DNA of 64,000 bases, taken from NCBI GenBank assembly GCA_037074705.1, contig CM073591.1:81264532-81328531 (forward strand), given 5' to 3'. This DNA is from Zhengitettix transpicula (taxonomy: Eukaryota > Arthropoda > Insecta > Orthoptera > Tetrigidae). The position numbers and the translations under genes are program-made. Shown here in pieces: positions 23,265 to 34,756 of this stretch. The notes beneath the pieces were generated by a model. That model searched no databases, was not told the DNA's origin, and was given only the letters and a program-made list of their open reading frames with translations. Position 1 is the stretch's first letter, and each line of letters starts with the position of its first letter.

Positions 23265-24123
23265 CCAGGGGCGATGGTCTAGTGTACAGAGAGGCAAACC
23301 AAGGTCTTTCTCCAAAACACCTCAATACTAATTTCGGCCCTTATTGTCCGTATTAGAATGATTATGCGATGAAAAGATAAAGTACATAGTGTCGTTATAA
23401 GCCTAATGGTGAAGTAAGTGGTTCCAGACTTGGGCCTAAATTTGGGAATTGTTCACCATGGTTGAAACAGATTAATAAGTTATGCTAATGGATGTTAAAC
23501 ACTAAAGGCAAAAACTTAGAAATAATATCAAAAGTACGACTTTATTTTTATATTAGGATAACTTTCTGGTTGTATAATTTAAAAATTATATGACAGCGCA
23601 AGTACATTGGAGGTCAGCTGAAATTTTTGATTGTATAAAAGTTTACGTTCTAACAACGTTTTACCATCTAATTAAAATATGTAATTAGAAGTAAAACAAA
23701 ATATAAAAGTAATTACATATGATTATTAGATTTTTGCTGAGTTACTCAGAATGCTCAAATCTCAAACCCACGATCCTGAGATGAAAAGGAGGTCTCATAA
23801 ATTGAATGATAAATTGGAAATTCGTGTAGTAAAAATTTTTGGAATCAAACTTCTGGCGTCCTACATGGCTATTTAAAATTGTGTTTCAAATATCCGACGT
23901 TCATGTAATGCTGTCAAATTTTGTCTCAATAAATTTTGTGCATTTAATTCCTTCATCCCAGTATTCTCGTATAGGCAGCAGATTGTGTTCGGCGTAGAAA
24001 TGTGAGTGGTGTGACGTTAGAGTTGTATCAGGTGGCGGCAATCTTTAACTTAGGCTATACTTTAATAATAATAATAATTATTATTATTGCTTTACTTATA
24101 ATAATATTCTTATTATTAATATA
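23265..24123. other. AT-rich DNA, possible SINE head and a TAA/TTA microsatellite
   Basis: GGGCGATGGTCTAGTGTACA at 23269 looks like a tRNA-type A box, but no convincing B box follows. A short ATA/ATT trinucleotide run lies at 24063-24090. No gene seen. Confidence 0.4.
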
Positions 24124-24395
24124 TTTTTTAGAGTAACAAGCTACATGAGTGTAATCCACATGGTGATAACTCCCATTTAATATCATAGTGAGGATTTGAA
24201 AGAATGGATGCATTCCCTTCTCCATGCCGCGATCAGTTCAGGAGGCAGCTGGCCGACTGTTCTAATGGGAACAGCGAACAACTTTTACCGTATGCTCAAA
24301 GTCTGTGACCCCGGAACATACACCTCTCAGAAATGGCTGTGGAAACCTTAGTTCAAAAGCAGAGAGAGAAGAAGGCATCCCCAAAGGCAGCCCTC
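24124..24395 (-). repeat. Family P retroposon with large internal deletion, minus strand
   Basis: The TTTTTTAGAGTAACAAGC end is followed by the first ~85 bases of the family. It then jumps at ~24210 from GGATG to CATTCCCTTCTCC, losing about 185 bases including the GCCCGGGGGCCC block. It resumes with CAGCTGGCCGACTGTTC and runs to GGCAGCCCTCT, short of the palindromes. Confidence 0.85.
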
Positions 24396-25099
24396 TCCAT
24401 ATAAACAATGATTGGATTAAAAGGTTTCTTCTACTTGTTTTTGATTTTACTAATATATTTTAATTATGTGCATATTCATTCCTATTTTCCTTGGGTTCCT
24501 CTGCTTCATTTCCCTTATGAGCATTATTGACCCCGTTACTTATAGTAACTATTATTAGTTTGAAACTTTGGGGATAAAGCATGGGATACAGTCTTTTGGA
24601 TCTCGAGAGCATATTTTTCCCTGGTATGTTTATAAAGTAACTTGGACTGTTTAAAGTTATGTGTTATATGTTGAGTTTGACCTTTCCGATCTAGGAGACA
24701 CCTCTTCTTATCACGGCAATTATTGCAACCAACATCCACCAGTATTCATTCTTTATGATGCACGTAGGTTTCTCTTTAACTTACCTGTTTCTAAATATTT
24801 TAATAATAATTTTTCAGAGCCAAAAATTATGGCTGTAATTAAATGATAAAACAACAAAAACTAATTATTTAATTTCAGTAAAAGACTTGAAATTGAAGGT
24901 TGACTGCTGAAAGACGTAACAAATGATAACAGGCGTAACAAATACATACCAGGAAACTAGTATTATTACGCGCGTCATGGTCTTCCTGAAAGTGATTAAA
25001 CGTACGCACATAAATTAGGAATTAGTATCTGCAGTCGGAGAAATTACCTTAGAATTCGAAATTTAAATAAAATTCGTATATATAATACATTAAGTTTTT
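24396..25099. other. AT-rich DNA, no gene seen
   Basis: Overlapping open frames on both strands at 24536-24846 carry nothing recognisable. Confidence 0.45.
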
Positions 25100-25680
25100 T
25101 TTAATATTTCGTCGAATTTTTCCGTTCGTGAAGCTTCTGGACCATCTTTTCGATGTTTCATGACCTATTCACACATTATTAGTTGAATTATTTACTTCAC
25201 TATCCCGAACCATTCATTCATTGTATGGTTGTTCCAATCAGTTTAATTCCGAAGCGAATTATTTTCGTATTATTGTTATCACGTATTAACGAGGAAAATT
25301 TCCGATTGACAGATTTGAATAATATCAGATTAGGTCCAGATTCATTCAAGGTAGTATTAGTCGGTTTATTTTTCTTAATTAGATATTCATTATAAAATTA
25401 ATTAATTAATTTACCGTCGTTGTTTTATTTTCATATTCATAGAATTTTTTCGTTTTCTTGAAGTTCTGTGTGATAGCGATCTTCGTTAGGCTACTCAAGA
25501 CAATTTTGTTTCGATGGTCCTGGAAATCTTTATTCGGTCAATTATTAATCCACTCATTCATTGGATTGTTGTTCCAATACTTTTTGCAATATTCATTCAT
25601 GGATTCGTAAGGAAGGCCTGGCATCAAATGACACAAGAATTTGATAGTATCAGATTATGTACAAATTCATTTTAGGAAAT
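25100..25680. repeat. Diverged tandem duplication of a ~255 bp unit
   Basis: Unit 1 (about 25100-25355) and unit 2 (about 25425-25680) share ordered blocks. These are a TTTTTCCGTTCGTGAAG / TTTTTTCGTTTTCTTGAAG start, a CATTCATTGTATGGTTGTTC / CATTCATTGGATTGTTGTTC middle, and an ATATCAGATTAGGTCCAGAT / GTATCAGATTATGTACAAAT end. The 70-codon frame at 25183-25395 spans unit 1 but is not conserved in unit 2, so it is probably not coding. Confidence 0.6.
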
Positions 25681-27433
25681 AAATAGTAGTTGTTACTTTT
25701 ATGTATTATTTTTTAGATACATACACTGATCTCTTGATATAGTGTTTTATTAAATTACCTAAAACTAATAGAATCATCTCAAATGCTTTTACATTTACAT
25801 TCAGTTTAGCCAACTCCTTTCGAATTTAATCTCGTTAATAGGTTCTCTACAATTTTAACTATTATTCAACAATTCCATTTTTAAGTGACGCGTCTCACAC
25901 GATTATCCCGATTCTTAAACATCATTTAACAGTTCACAATTTTTAAGCACTGTTATTACAATAGACCAACAAAATAAAGTAACTGTGTAAAAACCGTCTG
26001 TTTTATTCCGAATTTTTCTTTACAGAATTTATATTCAGGCTAAATTTTTTAAAATTCTTTTTATGGAATAAATATTAATCTTCAATTTTTATATACTGTG
26101 GTTTATTTTCCATGTCGTTGTTGGTATTTCTTCTCTGATCCTTTGAGGAATTCTAACATGTGTTTCTGTTAATAGTCTATTCGCAATTGTTTTGAAATGC
26201 TAAACACTTCAATTTTATTCTGGAATCCGTTTGCTATTAATTCTATACTTCTTTAGAACTGCAGAACAAATTGTAGGAGAATCAAAAGTTCATATAAAAA
26301 TAAATATGAGAAATGTTTGGGAACTATAACGTGATTGATGATTTCCAAAGTGTTTTCAGGAGAGCAAAGTATTAAGTTTAAAAAATGTCAGCTATGGAAA
26401 TATAACAACTATTTTCTTAAATGGAGGTCCTTATAACTATGTACAGTATTGGGAACATTCTATTTTACAAATTCCAATTTTTGTTAATTTTCAACTTCAA
26501 GAGTTTGTCTTAAACAAATTATGAAACACTTTAAATCTATAAATTATTAATAAAGCCACTATAAAAAATATTATAGGGGATGTTTTCAGGTATGCCTTTC
26601 GGAAACTGTTACTTTTTAATCATGCAACGGCCGACTCGAATATAATAGCACAATGTAAGGATGATTGGAATATACAAGTGCAGGAGGCTGACGGAAGTTA
26701 AACCTTAAAATTGACCGAATGAGCTTATTATCGTATATTTATATGTGGGGTGGGGGTTACTATATTACTTCTTTGAAGGTCTTCCTGTGGCGTAGTAAAT
26801 GTCTCCGCCTTGAGGCACGCATGGTCTGTGTCTAGTATACGTGAAGAGCTCACGCGTTGTTCCTTATGTTACTGACAACATGCAATAAACATAGCGTGTT
26901 TCCAAACACACCAGAAGTGTCGCGTGAACTCCTTGTTGCTACATAATCATCAGGTCTCATGGCCCACGTTTTTCCCCGAGGTCAAACTACGAGTACAAAG
27001 AATTTAACGGGTGGCCCAAAGAACAAACTTGACGACTTCCTCAGTCTCGAAATTCATGGTTTTTAATGTTTACGGAAATGCTTTCCCAACAAAATTCATA
27101 CCACAGATCTCGAGAAAGTCGTAAAACTCTTATCATGTTTTTCTTTCACCATTGAGCTTTAAATCTCTCTCATTTTTTTTCAATCAGGATTATGTCCAGC
27201 ATTTCCGACCAAATATAAAATACTTCAATAAAGGAAAAAACTATTTTACATTTTTTTAGACGTGTGCTAAGGGAAAAAATATTACAATACAAATAAAACC
27301 AAAAACACAGTAAAACTCATGTGTGGCGAAAAAAAATCAATTTGGATGAATTAGAAATATCAATTTCTGGCGAAGAAATGGGAATTTTGGATACATCTCC
27401 ACTTCAATGCACTTGATCAGATTGACATAATCA
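25681..27433. other. AT-rich DNA, no gene seen
   Basis: A less AT-rich patch at 26740-27060 has no open frame of note. Confidence 0.5.
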
Positions 27434-28027
27434 AGAAGAATTTTTTTTAGCTCATATACGATTAGACTTAACGAGTCACTGGTATACTCTGGATGCTCTA
27501 ACTAATTAAGTGAAAAAAGTAATTTCGTAGCCTTTAGTGCATTTTTGTGAATCTACGCTCCTCCTTTCTTAGAAGACCGAACTCGATGAGTGATCCAAAG
27601 AAGATTTTGACGAGGAAATGAAGGTGTGAGAGGAATTGTCAATATCAGAACCCTATTTAGTTTACTAACAACAATGGGACACTCGATGAAATAACTGAAT
27701 TAAATCAACAATTTCCAATATAAAGATTATTAATCGTTTATGGAGAATCAAAAGAATAAGATTGGTCTAGTATTGTCTCGTTTATTCCTATATTCATGTA
27801 CGACATTGACTATTCCGCAGTCTCACAGGTGATCTCGATTGTCTGCCTTCATTCACCAATAATACTCGGGATTCGGGTTCATTTCTCAGCGCATATCTAG
27901 GAGGACCGTAGATTCACATAAATGCATTGAAGGTTACGAAATTAAGTTTTCACTGAATTAGAGCATCCAGAGTATACTAGCGACTCGTTAACAGTCATAT
28001 CTTGTACTAAGCTAAAAACAAATTTCT
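27434..28027. mobile_element. Fold-back element with ~150-160 bp inverted arms
   Basis: The left arm (27434-27592) contains AACGAGTCACTGGTATACTC, TGGATGCTCTAACT and GTGAATCTACGCTCCTCC. The right arm (about 27865-28027) is its reverse complement with scattered changes: GGAGGACCGTAGATTCAC, AGAGCATCCAGAGTATACTA and GCGACTCGTTAACAG. The ~270-base spacer shows no gene. Long-armed, non-autonomous DNA transposon-like. Confidence 0.75.
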
Positions 28028-28571
28028 GATACCTTTCGATGGACGTACGCGGACTATTTCTACAGAACCTATTTAATTTAAAGTAAAGATGTGTATTGGT
28101 TCAGATAAATTTTGGAATCGGAAAGAGTTATTTTTTCAAAAAGACATACTAAAGCAATTCTCTGTGAAATTCAGCATAAAACGAAGTGGTATTTAACAGT
28201 CGGAGTTTCTCCCGGTGTACAAAAGACTTTGTACAAGTCGTATTTTCTCAATTTTTTTCGTATTTTAATTCCAATATTATTATGTTACCATTTGTAATAA
28301 GAAAACTCATTCCTAATTTTCTAAATTTTTTACTTCTTTTGGACCTCTCGACAATGTTTCCATAGCATATGTACATAAAAGCATATAATTTTTAACACAA
28401 TTCCTATGTTTAAAAATTTTCTACAAAATTATTTATCATCATAATAATTACCTATACTTATTTTAAATATACTGTAATAAACAATCAATTAATAATTTAA
28501 TTTTTCACGTTGTGGTAGCTATTTAATGTAATAATTAAATATGATGGGTTAATATAAATAAAAAGCTTATG
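28028..28571. other. AT-rich DNA, no gene seen
   Basis: A 61-codon plus-strand frame at 28112-28297 has no recognisable features. Confidence 0.5.
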
Positions 28572-29373
28572 AACAATTAACAAAGAAAAATATTTATTTA
28601 GTTTTGTGGCTTTCAAATAATAAAACATAATTACAAACAAAATTTGAGATCGGTTCTCTCAGGGCCTTTACTGGGTTTGATGATTAGGACACGATAAAAG
28701 TAGAATTTGATTAATTAACAATTCAAAATATTATTTGCTTAAAATTAAAACAATAAGTTGATCCATGAAAGAAAACTTGAAAAAGCGAACGAACGAACGA
28801 AATCTGACTCTATCCTTTAATTAGCGTTTACAATATTATCATAGTTTTGGTTTTGTTACTTACATACTGTTCGTCTGGTACCAGCATTCTTTGTTTCTCC
28901 TACTCAACACGATAAATGCAAATCGTTATTTACACAGAGTCTAGTTCACACAGAATTTACACGCTCACCGGCGAATAGAACGCAGACAAATTTCCGGAGC
29001 CTTGGATGAACCTCTCCATAGTCAGCAATCGGATGTTGTCTTCCCCTCAGTGTAAACTTGTTCGAATTTGCCTTATTACTGGAACTGATGATTTGCAGAT
29101 TCTTTGTAGACTTATACTGTTATTTTTATTGATTTGAAATAGACTGCAAGGTATCTCGTTGAAAAATTGTTCTAATGTGCCTCCTTTCCTGGCTGGTTGT
29201 ATACGTAAAACTGACCCAGACTTTCGGCGCGCAAACGCCATTTCGACTTTTCGACAAAGCAGCCGAGGTCGCTTCTCCATTGTTGCTTTGTTTGATCAAA
29301 CAATGGATTTATCAAACAATTCAAATTTTATGTCCAAACAATTACTGGCCTAATTAATTGGCATTACAATATA
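28572..29373. repeat. Unclassified dispersed repeat R, copy 2
   Basis: Same orientation as 9490-10402. The core is 28660-29373, with the clearest match over 28660-28900. The middle is shorter and more diverged, and the ends match again at CCTAATTAATTGGCATTACA. The overlapping small frames at 29047-29357 lie inside the repeat and are not conserved in copy 1. Confidence 0.65.
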
Positions 29374-30308
29374 TACCTTTAATATGTGCAAGTAAATTAT
29401 TTAATCATTTGGAAATAGTTGTATTTGAGTAGACTGATTTCCAGTAGAATCTTAAGGAAATCCAATAAGACAATATGGCTACGCACCTACGGTCCAGATG
29501 TAGATTCAATCTTTATGTCAGAAAATTGTAACTTTTTAAAGAATTAATTTGGTTCGTAAAATTTAAAAATCCGTAGTATTATTAGTTATGATATAAAATA
29601 TGTTCTTGAGTAAAGGTTGATATCCAGAGTAATATTATACATTCTCGACAGAGATTGGCAACAATTAGAACGAAAACAGTTTCCTAGCAGCGAATTTTCA
29701 ATCAAATATTTGTTTCGTATTACAGAAATGTTATCTTTGTTACTTTCAGTAAGAGAATTTGGGTCGATTTATTTTCGTAACGCCAGCAAACTTAGCAAAA
29801 AAAAAAGTACAAAGCGAGTTCAGTTATTTCTGGCAAACAAAGAAAAGTTCATTACTTGAGGCCATGACCACTGCTACCAAGGCTATTCAGAGTAACGGCT
29901 TTGTTTCCGTAACTGCAGTGTTATTTCGACAAGACAATACGTTACTCGTTATGGTAAAGTGTCCAGCAGAAAAGTTTATTGAGTTCCAGGAACAATGATG
30001 TATCCATTTCAGGAAAATATAAAATAAATGTAAGAGTTACATTGAAGGAAGTAACATGTTCATTAATACATACTTGACGGATTTTTTTTCCATAAAATGT
30101 TCTCAACCTTTTTGTAAGTAAATAGAATGAACAACAAATGTAAATAATACTTAAAAAAAAGTGTTTATATCACGTGCAGCTGACCAAGAAATTTATCTAA
30201 TTTTTAAATTGTTCGGATCTTTTTTACTTTTATTTAACAAGCAGATAAACGTCGAAAATTTAATAATTTTTCAATTGTTCATTAATTTAATAGTGAGTAT
30301 ATTTCATA
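29374..30308. other. AT-rich DNA with two overlapping uninformative frames
   Basis: Plus-strand frames 29617-29859 and 29759-29998 overlap in different phases. The second ends in a region (TATKAIQSNGFVSVTAVLF) that looks protein-like, but I recognise no family. Confidence 0.35.
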
Positions 30309-31070
30309 ATAGCCTTGGTGCCCGGCGTTGCCCGTGTTCTTATTTATATAAACCCGAAAAGTATTTAATTCTATATTAATGTTTAGTCAAGATGTGATTT
30401 CAGCTAAATCTCACTGTTCCTAGTTCCGTACACACTTTCAAACGATAGTGCATTAATTGAACAGCTATGAAATGCATTGAAATTTATTGCATCAATACCA
30501 ATAAACATATCACCGAATTTCTTCTTAAATATACTCCTCGAGTATTGCAGGATATAATTGTCCCTCAGTCTTCAGACATCACGAAAGGTTAAATAGATGA
30601 AATTGTTAGTTAGATTCACAATGTAAACAAACAGTCGCCATATTGGAGTTACTAATATTACACGAAAATTAACTTACAATTTCCGCTAGGTTCTTCGAGT
30701 ATTTCGTATTGTTTTTTATTATAATTCGATGGAGTATTACTGAATAAAATTATACATTTTATTCAATGAAAATATTTCATTACGAGAAAATGAACTAATT
30801 AATTTGTTCGTCGCGTAGCAACGTCGCTCTCTCGCGTGACGTCACGGTCTCTTGGCGCGCAGGAATTTAACACAAAATGATCACATTTTCCAATTATAAT
30901 TCTTTCCACCTTTATGTTATGGGTTTGTCACCCCCACAGTACCGGTTCTCGATTTTGGCAGAATATGTATACCAATTTTTGTTGCATTCTGCCCACGCGA
31001 TAAAATTTGTATAAAGAACAACGTAAATACATACATACATACAAATATACATCCTTTTTTATTATATAGA
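30309..31070 (-). mobile_element. Helitron-like non-autonomous element, family H1, minus strand
   Basis: Read on the minus strand it starts TCTATATAATAAAAAAGGAT (with flanking A), passes a GTATGTATG microsatellite, and ends with the hairpin stretch CACGGGCAACGCCGGG. About ten bases later comes CTAT, which replaces the CTAG seen in the copy at 56404. It is 762 bases long and collinear with that copy, including the CCGGTTCTCGATTTTGGCAG block and CAATATGGCG-type block. No coding capacity. Confidence 0.75.
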
Positions 31071-31572
31071 TAATATAATATAGCTAGTAAATGTATTGAA
31101 ATAAAAGAACTTCCAGCAAAACTCAGCTATTTTAATATCCTTTTTGACAAAATAATTTGATTTCACATCTATCATGCGGAATTTTATAAAAAAAACGTAC
31201 GTGATATAAAATCACATATATCACTTTCATATTCTATAGATGAATATTTATAACTCACACGTTTCGTGAAGAACTCTATGCAAAAGTGTAGCATTAGTGC
31301 TTCACACTAATTTATTCCGTGAACTTCTATTCGTTTGCTTCCGTTTTATTCACAGTTTTTTTTAATATACTTCGTGGAGTAAGTATGGGCGATGAAAATT
31401 ATCGACGTCAATTGTTTTCATAAGGGATTTTTGTGATTCTTGGACTAGCAATTTATCTAATAAATAACGTTTGTTTAATTATTATTACATTGTAATATTT
31501 AAAAATTAGTTTGTATCAGTATATATATTTTCCACCGAACACTTTACTTGCTGAACGCAGGCTTTCCCGGTG
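31071..31572. other. AT-rich DNA, no gene seen
   Basis: No recognisable feature. The small minus frame at 31516-31839 overlaps the fold-back element and is not a gene. Confidence 0.5.
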
Positions 31573-31725
31573 TATGTGATTAACCAGAAGTTCTCTGGAT
31601 TCCAACCGGGTGAAAACATTGTAGTCACTTGACGATGATGGCAGTGACCGCCGTTGAAACGTCGTGTGACAACAATGTTTTCTCAGCCGGTTGGAATCCC
31701 GAGTAATTCTGGTTAACTTCACATA
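31573..31725. mobile_element. Compact fold-back element, ~55-60 bp inverted arms
   Basis: The left arm (31573-31628: TATGTGATTAACCAGAAGTT, GGATTCCAACCGG, GAAAACATTGTAGTCAC) and right arm (31666-31725: GTGACAACAATGTTTTC, CCGGTTGGAATCCCGAG, AATTCTGGTTAACTTCACAT) are inverted copies. They flank a ~37-base spacer containing GACCGCCGTTGAAACGTCG. MITE-like; no gene. Confidence 0.8.
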
Positions 31726-34700
31726 ATGTTTGATAAAATATTTTAATGCGATAAATTGCATACATAATGTGTCAATTTTATATACTTGATCGTCTGTTTT
31801 TTTTATCCTGGGTATATTTAATTGTATATCTGTTAACACAATATAATTATTGTATAATAATTGTTAATTCTTGAAACAGTTGTGCTTTCATATTATTACG
31901 CATCATATTTTCCCATCGGAGGAATAATGGCAAAATGCCGTATAAGCCTACAGGTCCATATTTAATCCTCGTAAAGTGTAAAATTTTCGTCATATGTCAG
32001 ATAGGAGCTGCTCCTTAACCCTTGGAAAGTGACCCGCTGACAAGAAAATTGGGAGTTATTGCCCTGCTGAATCCTTGGCGACGGCCTTTACGACGCCGTT
32101 TCCGCGAAATAAAAGTCTAATTCAACGGGGGCGAAACAATTGTTAGTTGCAGCAATGTGGCAAGGACACCATAGATACTCGTGAGCCTCCATCACGAATT
32201 CGTTTGTCACCAAAAAGTGCGACCTCGTGCTTGACACATGTCCTTCTTGACGAACGCGTTGATTGCCAAGAATCCTTATTTGAGCAGTGAAATATTGGCA
32301 ACGAGAAGTCCCTGACACTCCTCTGCGGCAATGTAGCCCTGGATTTGCCAAAATGATATGAGAGCTGTTATTACTCTTTCATAATGGGAAAGGGCTTACG
32401 CATTCCTTTCCGTATCTGTTGCACCGAATTTCTCAGTGCTGCTGTCATTGACTGCAACAATTCAGCGCGTACTGGGCCAGATTTGGAGTAATTCACAAAA
32501 ATATATTTCCAACCTCATTTATAAATTATTTACATGACAGAAAAATAAACAGATGACAGATTGGTGGACAACACGCCATAAATGGCACTTCGGTAGTAAA
32601 TTATTATTCAAATAATCAATAATTAGTATATAAAAATTACAATACGAATTAATTTATCTCACAAAACTAACCTTTTTCGTTTTTTGCATATTTTCCGAGG
32701 CGCGACTTCGCCATAAATCTCCATTTGATTTGATTTTGATTTTCAATCACATAAATTATTTACTACGATATATGATTTAATAATAAATTTTTACTATAAT
32801 TTTTCAATTATATTTAATGGTTTATTAATTTTGAGGTTATAAATCTTCGAACAAAGGAAGATGTCCGCAACGAGCGCGAAAAGAGTGTCAGAAAAATCAG
32901 ATACCAACGTTTTTGTGAAGTACAAACGCTGGTTTACTATTCATCGGCTCAAGAATGTTGTGTCTCTCTCCGTATATCTTCCCCTCTGACACCCTATTTC
33001 TGTTACGTTCAGAGTATCACAGCACGAAAACGCATTCAGCATCTTACTTTACCGGTATCCAGCTAGCGTAAAGCCGGTCTACTATTCAGCGACTCTAACA
33101 CAGTGTCGGGCACCGTAAATCTCCGTCCATGTCGCTTTCTACTTTCGTTTGCCATGCAGATTAGAAAAACGTAATGCGTTACTGTCCACGTTTAACTTTA
33201 TTATTATTATTAACATTGATCTTTAATCATTATGTATAATAGACCTCTATTTTTTACAACATATATCACCATACAACTATTTATGAAGTAAAGTTGTTTA
33301 AAAGAAAAAAAAAATATTACGTTATGATGAAACTGAAATAAACTATAAACATGATACAAAATTTGGATTTACATTAAGACTTTAAAAGCTCTTAAACGGA
33401 TAACCCTTAAATTATTGAAAGAAAGTATAGGTGTATTTGTTTTATTTTTATTATATCATCTATTACACATATCTAAAAACGGGAAGTGACTAATTTTGAA
33501 CGATAGATTCTGTATATAATGAAGCACAAATTGACACATTAAAGCTTTTTACTAAAAAACTCGTTATTTAAAAAATGTATGAAATAATGTGTTATTATTA
33601 TTATTCAAACCGATAAGTTAAATTACGTAAAATGGTTTAAAACAAATAGGACTGTCTTTTTATTTTTTAAAAAAATAGTACATTGACTATAAGTTGAGTT
33701 ATAGGACCAAAGATATTTCATCTACAATAGTATATTCAAAATGAAAAAAATTACGTCTGATTGAAAATAATGAATAAGAAAGTTATCCAATTCAGAGAAA
33801 AAAGTGATAAGATATAATCCACACAACTTTTCTGGGATCCTTGTCCATTTCCTCTGATGTGAATAAGATATTCAATTTTTATTTGTTCCTCTTTTTATTG
33901 CTTTACGCAAAATTTCGAATAAATTTCTATTCCAATGAATCTATATATATCTGAACTTACACAACCAGAAATTATAAATGATGAATTAGGATAACCTTGA
34001 CTATTTAAATCAGCATATTAACTTCGAAAATATAATATTGTATGTGAAGGTTACAGATCAGTTAAATTTCACGTTTATCGGTCTGATTTGTCGTTTATTC
34101 CACGCATTTATCCGTAAAGGAAACGATTAATCGCATAAATCTCCTACGGGAGTTTCTGACAGTAACGAAGAAGAAAGGAAACTTCTTAGGATAAGCTGGG
34201 CCGAATGGCTTTCAGGATGACAGCCTTGTCATTACATTATATACAAATGAGCCATACGCTTCTGGTGAATTCACAAATAAACGCTTGGAAGCATTAAAGA
34301 CTGTAAGTTATGGAGAAGAAAGCAAACATAGCTGTCTTATCCCAGCAAATAACGAAACGTTATTGCTTCACTGACAGCACTCTCTGAGAAAATTGTGATC
34401 AACGGAGGATTGAAGGACGTTCTGTCTTCTCAAAGTACACTCCAATTTTCTAACAATAAATGAAAAATATTTTATTCGAATATTATTCAACAAGTACTGA
34501 TGTAATGGACGAATGATAACGAAATAGTACTGTCACATTATTATGATTATACGCATATAAAACAAACTTGATACTTGTCAGTTTCGGAGATAAACACGAT
34601 AAGTGTTAAATAATTTAATTATGAAGACCAATAAACAATCATAAGTAACATCATGTGATAGTTCTAAGGCATGTTTTTATTTAAAGAAGTGATTATGGCA

Positions 34701-34756
34701 AAGATTCCATCGAATATGATTTGTCATAAAAGGAAGAATAATGCGAATATTGTATA
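31726..34756. other. Mostly AT-rich DNA with a GC-richer island
   Basis: The island at about 32030-32350 carries a minus-strand frame (32088-32351) with no recognisable domain. At 32925-33110 two ~34-base stretches (GGTTTACTATTCATCGGCTC at ~32931 and GGTCTACTATTCAGCGACTC at ~33075) form an imperfect direct repeat about 144 bases apart. No gene called. Confidence 0.4.

Noticed and set aside
23269..23330. tRNA gene or SINE head (GATGGTCTAGTG)
   Set aside because: A-box-like only; no B box, no cloverleaf and no second copy.
9490..29373. Repeat R copies as the two LTRs of one retrotransposon
   Set aside because: Nearly 19 kb of unrelated DNA lies between them with no gag or pol, and it contains unrelated elements; the copies are also too different in the middle.
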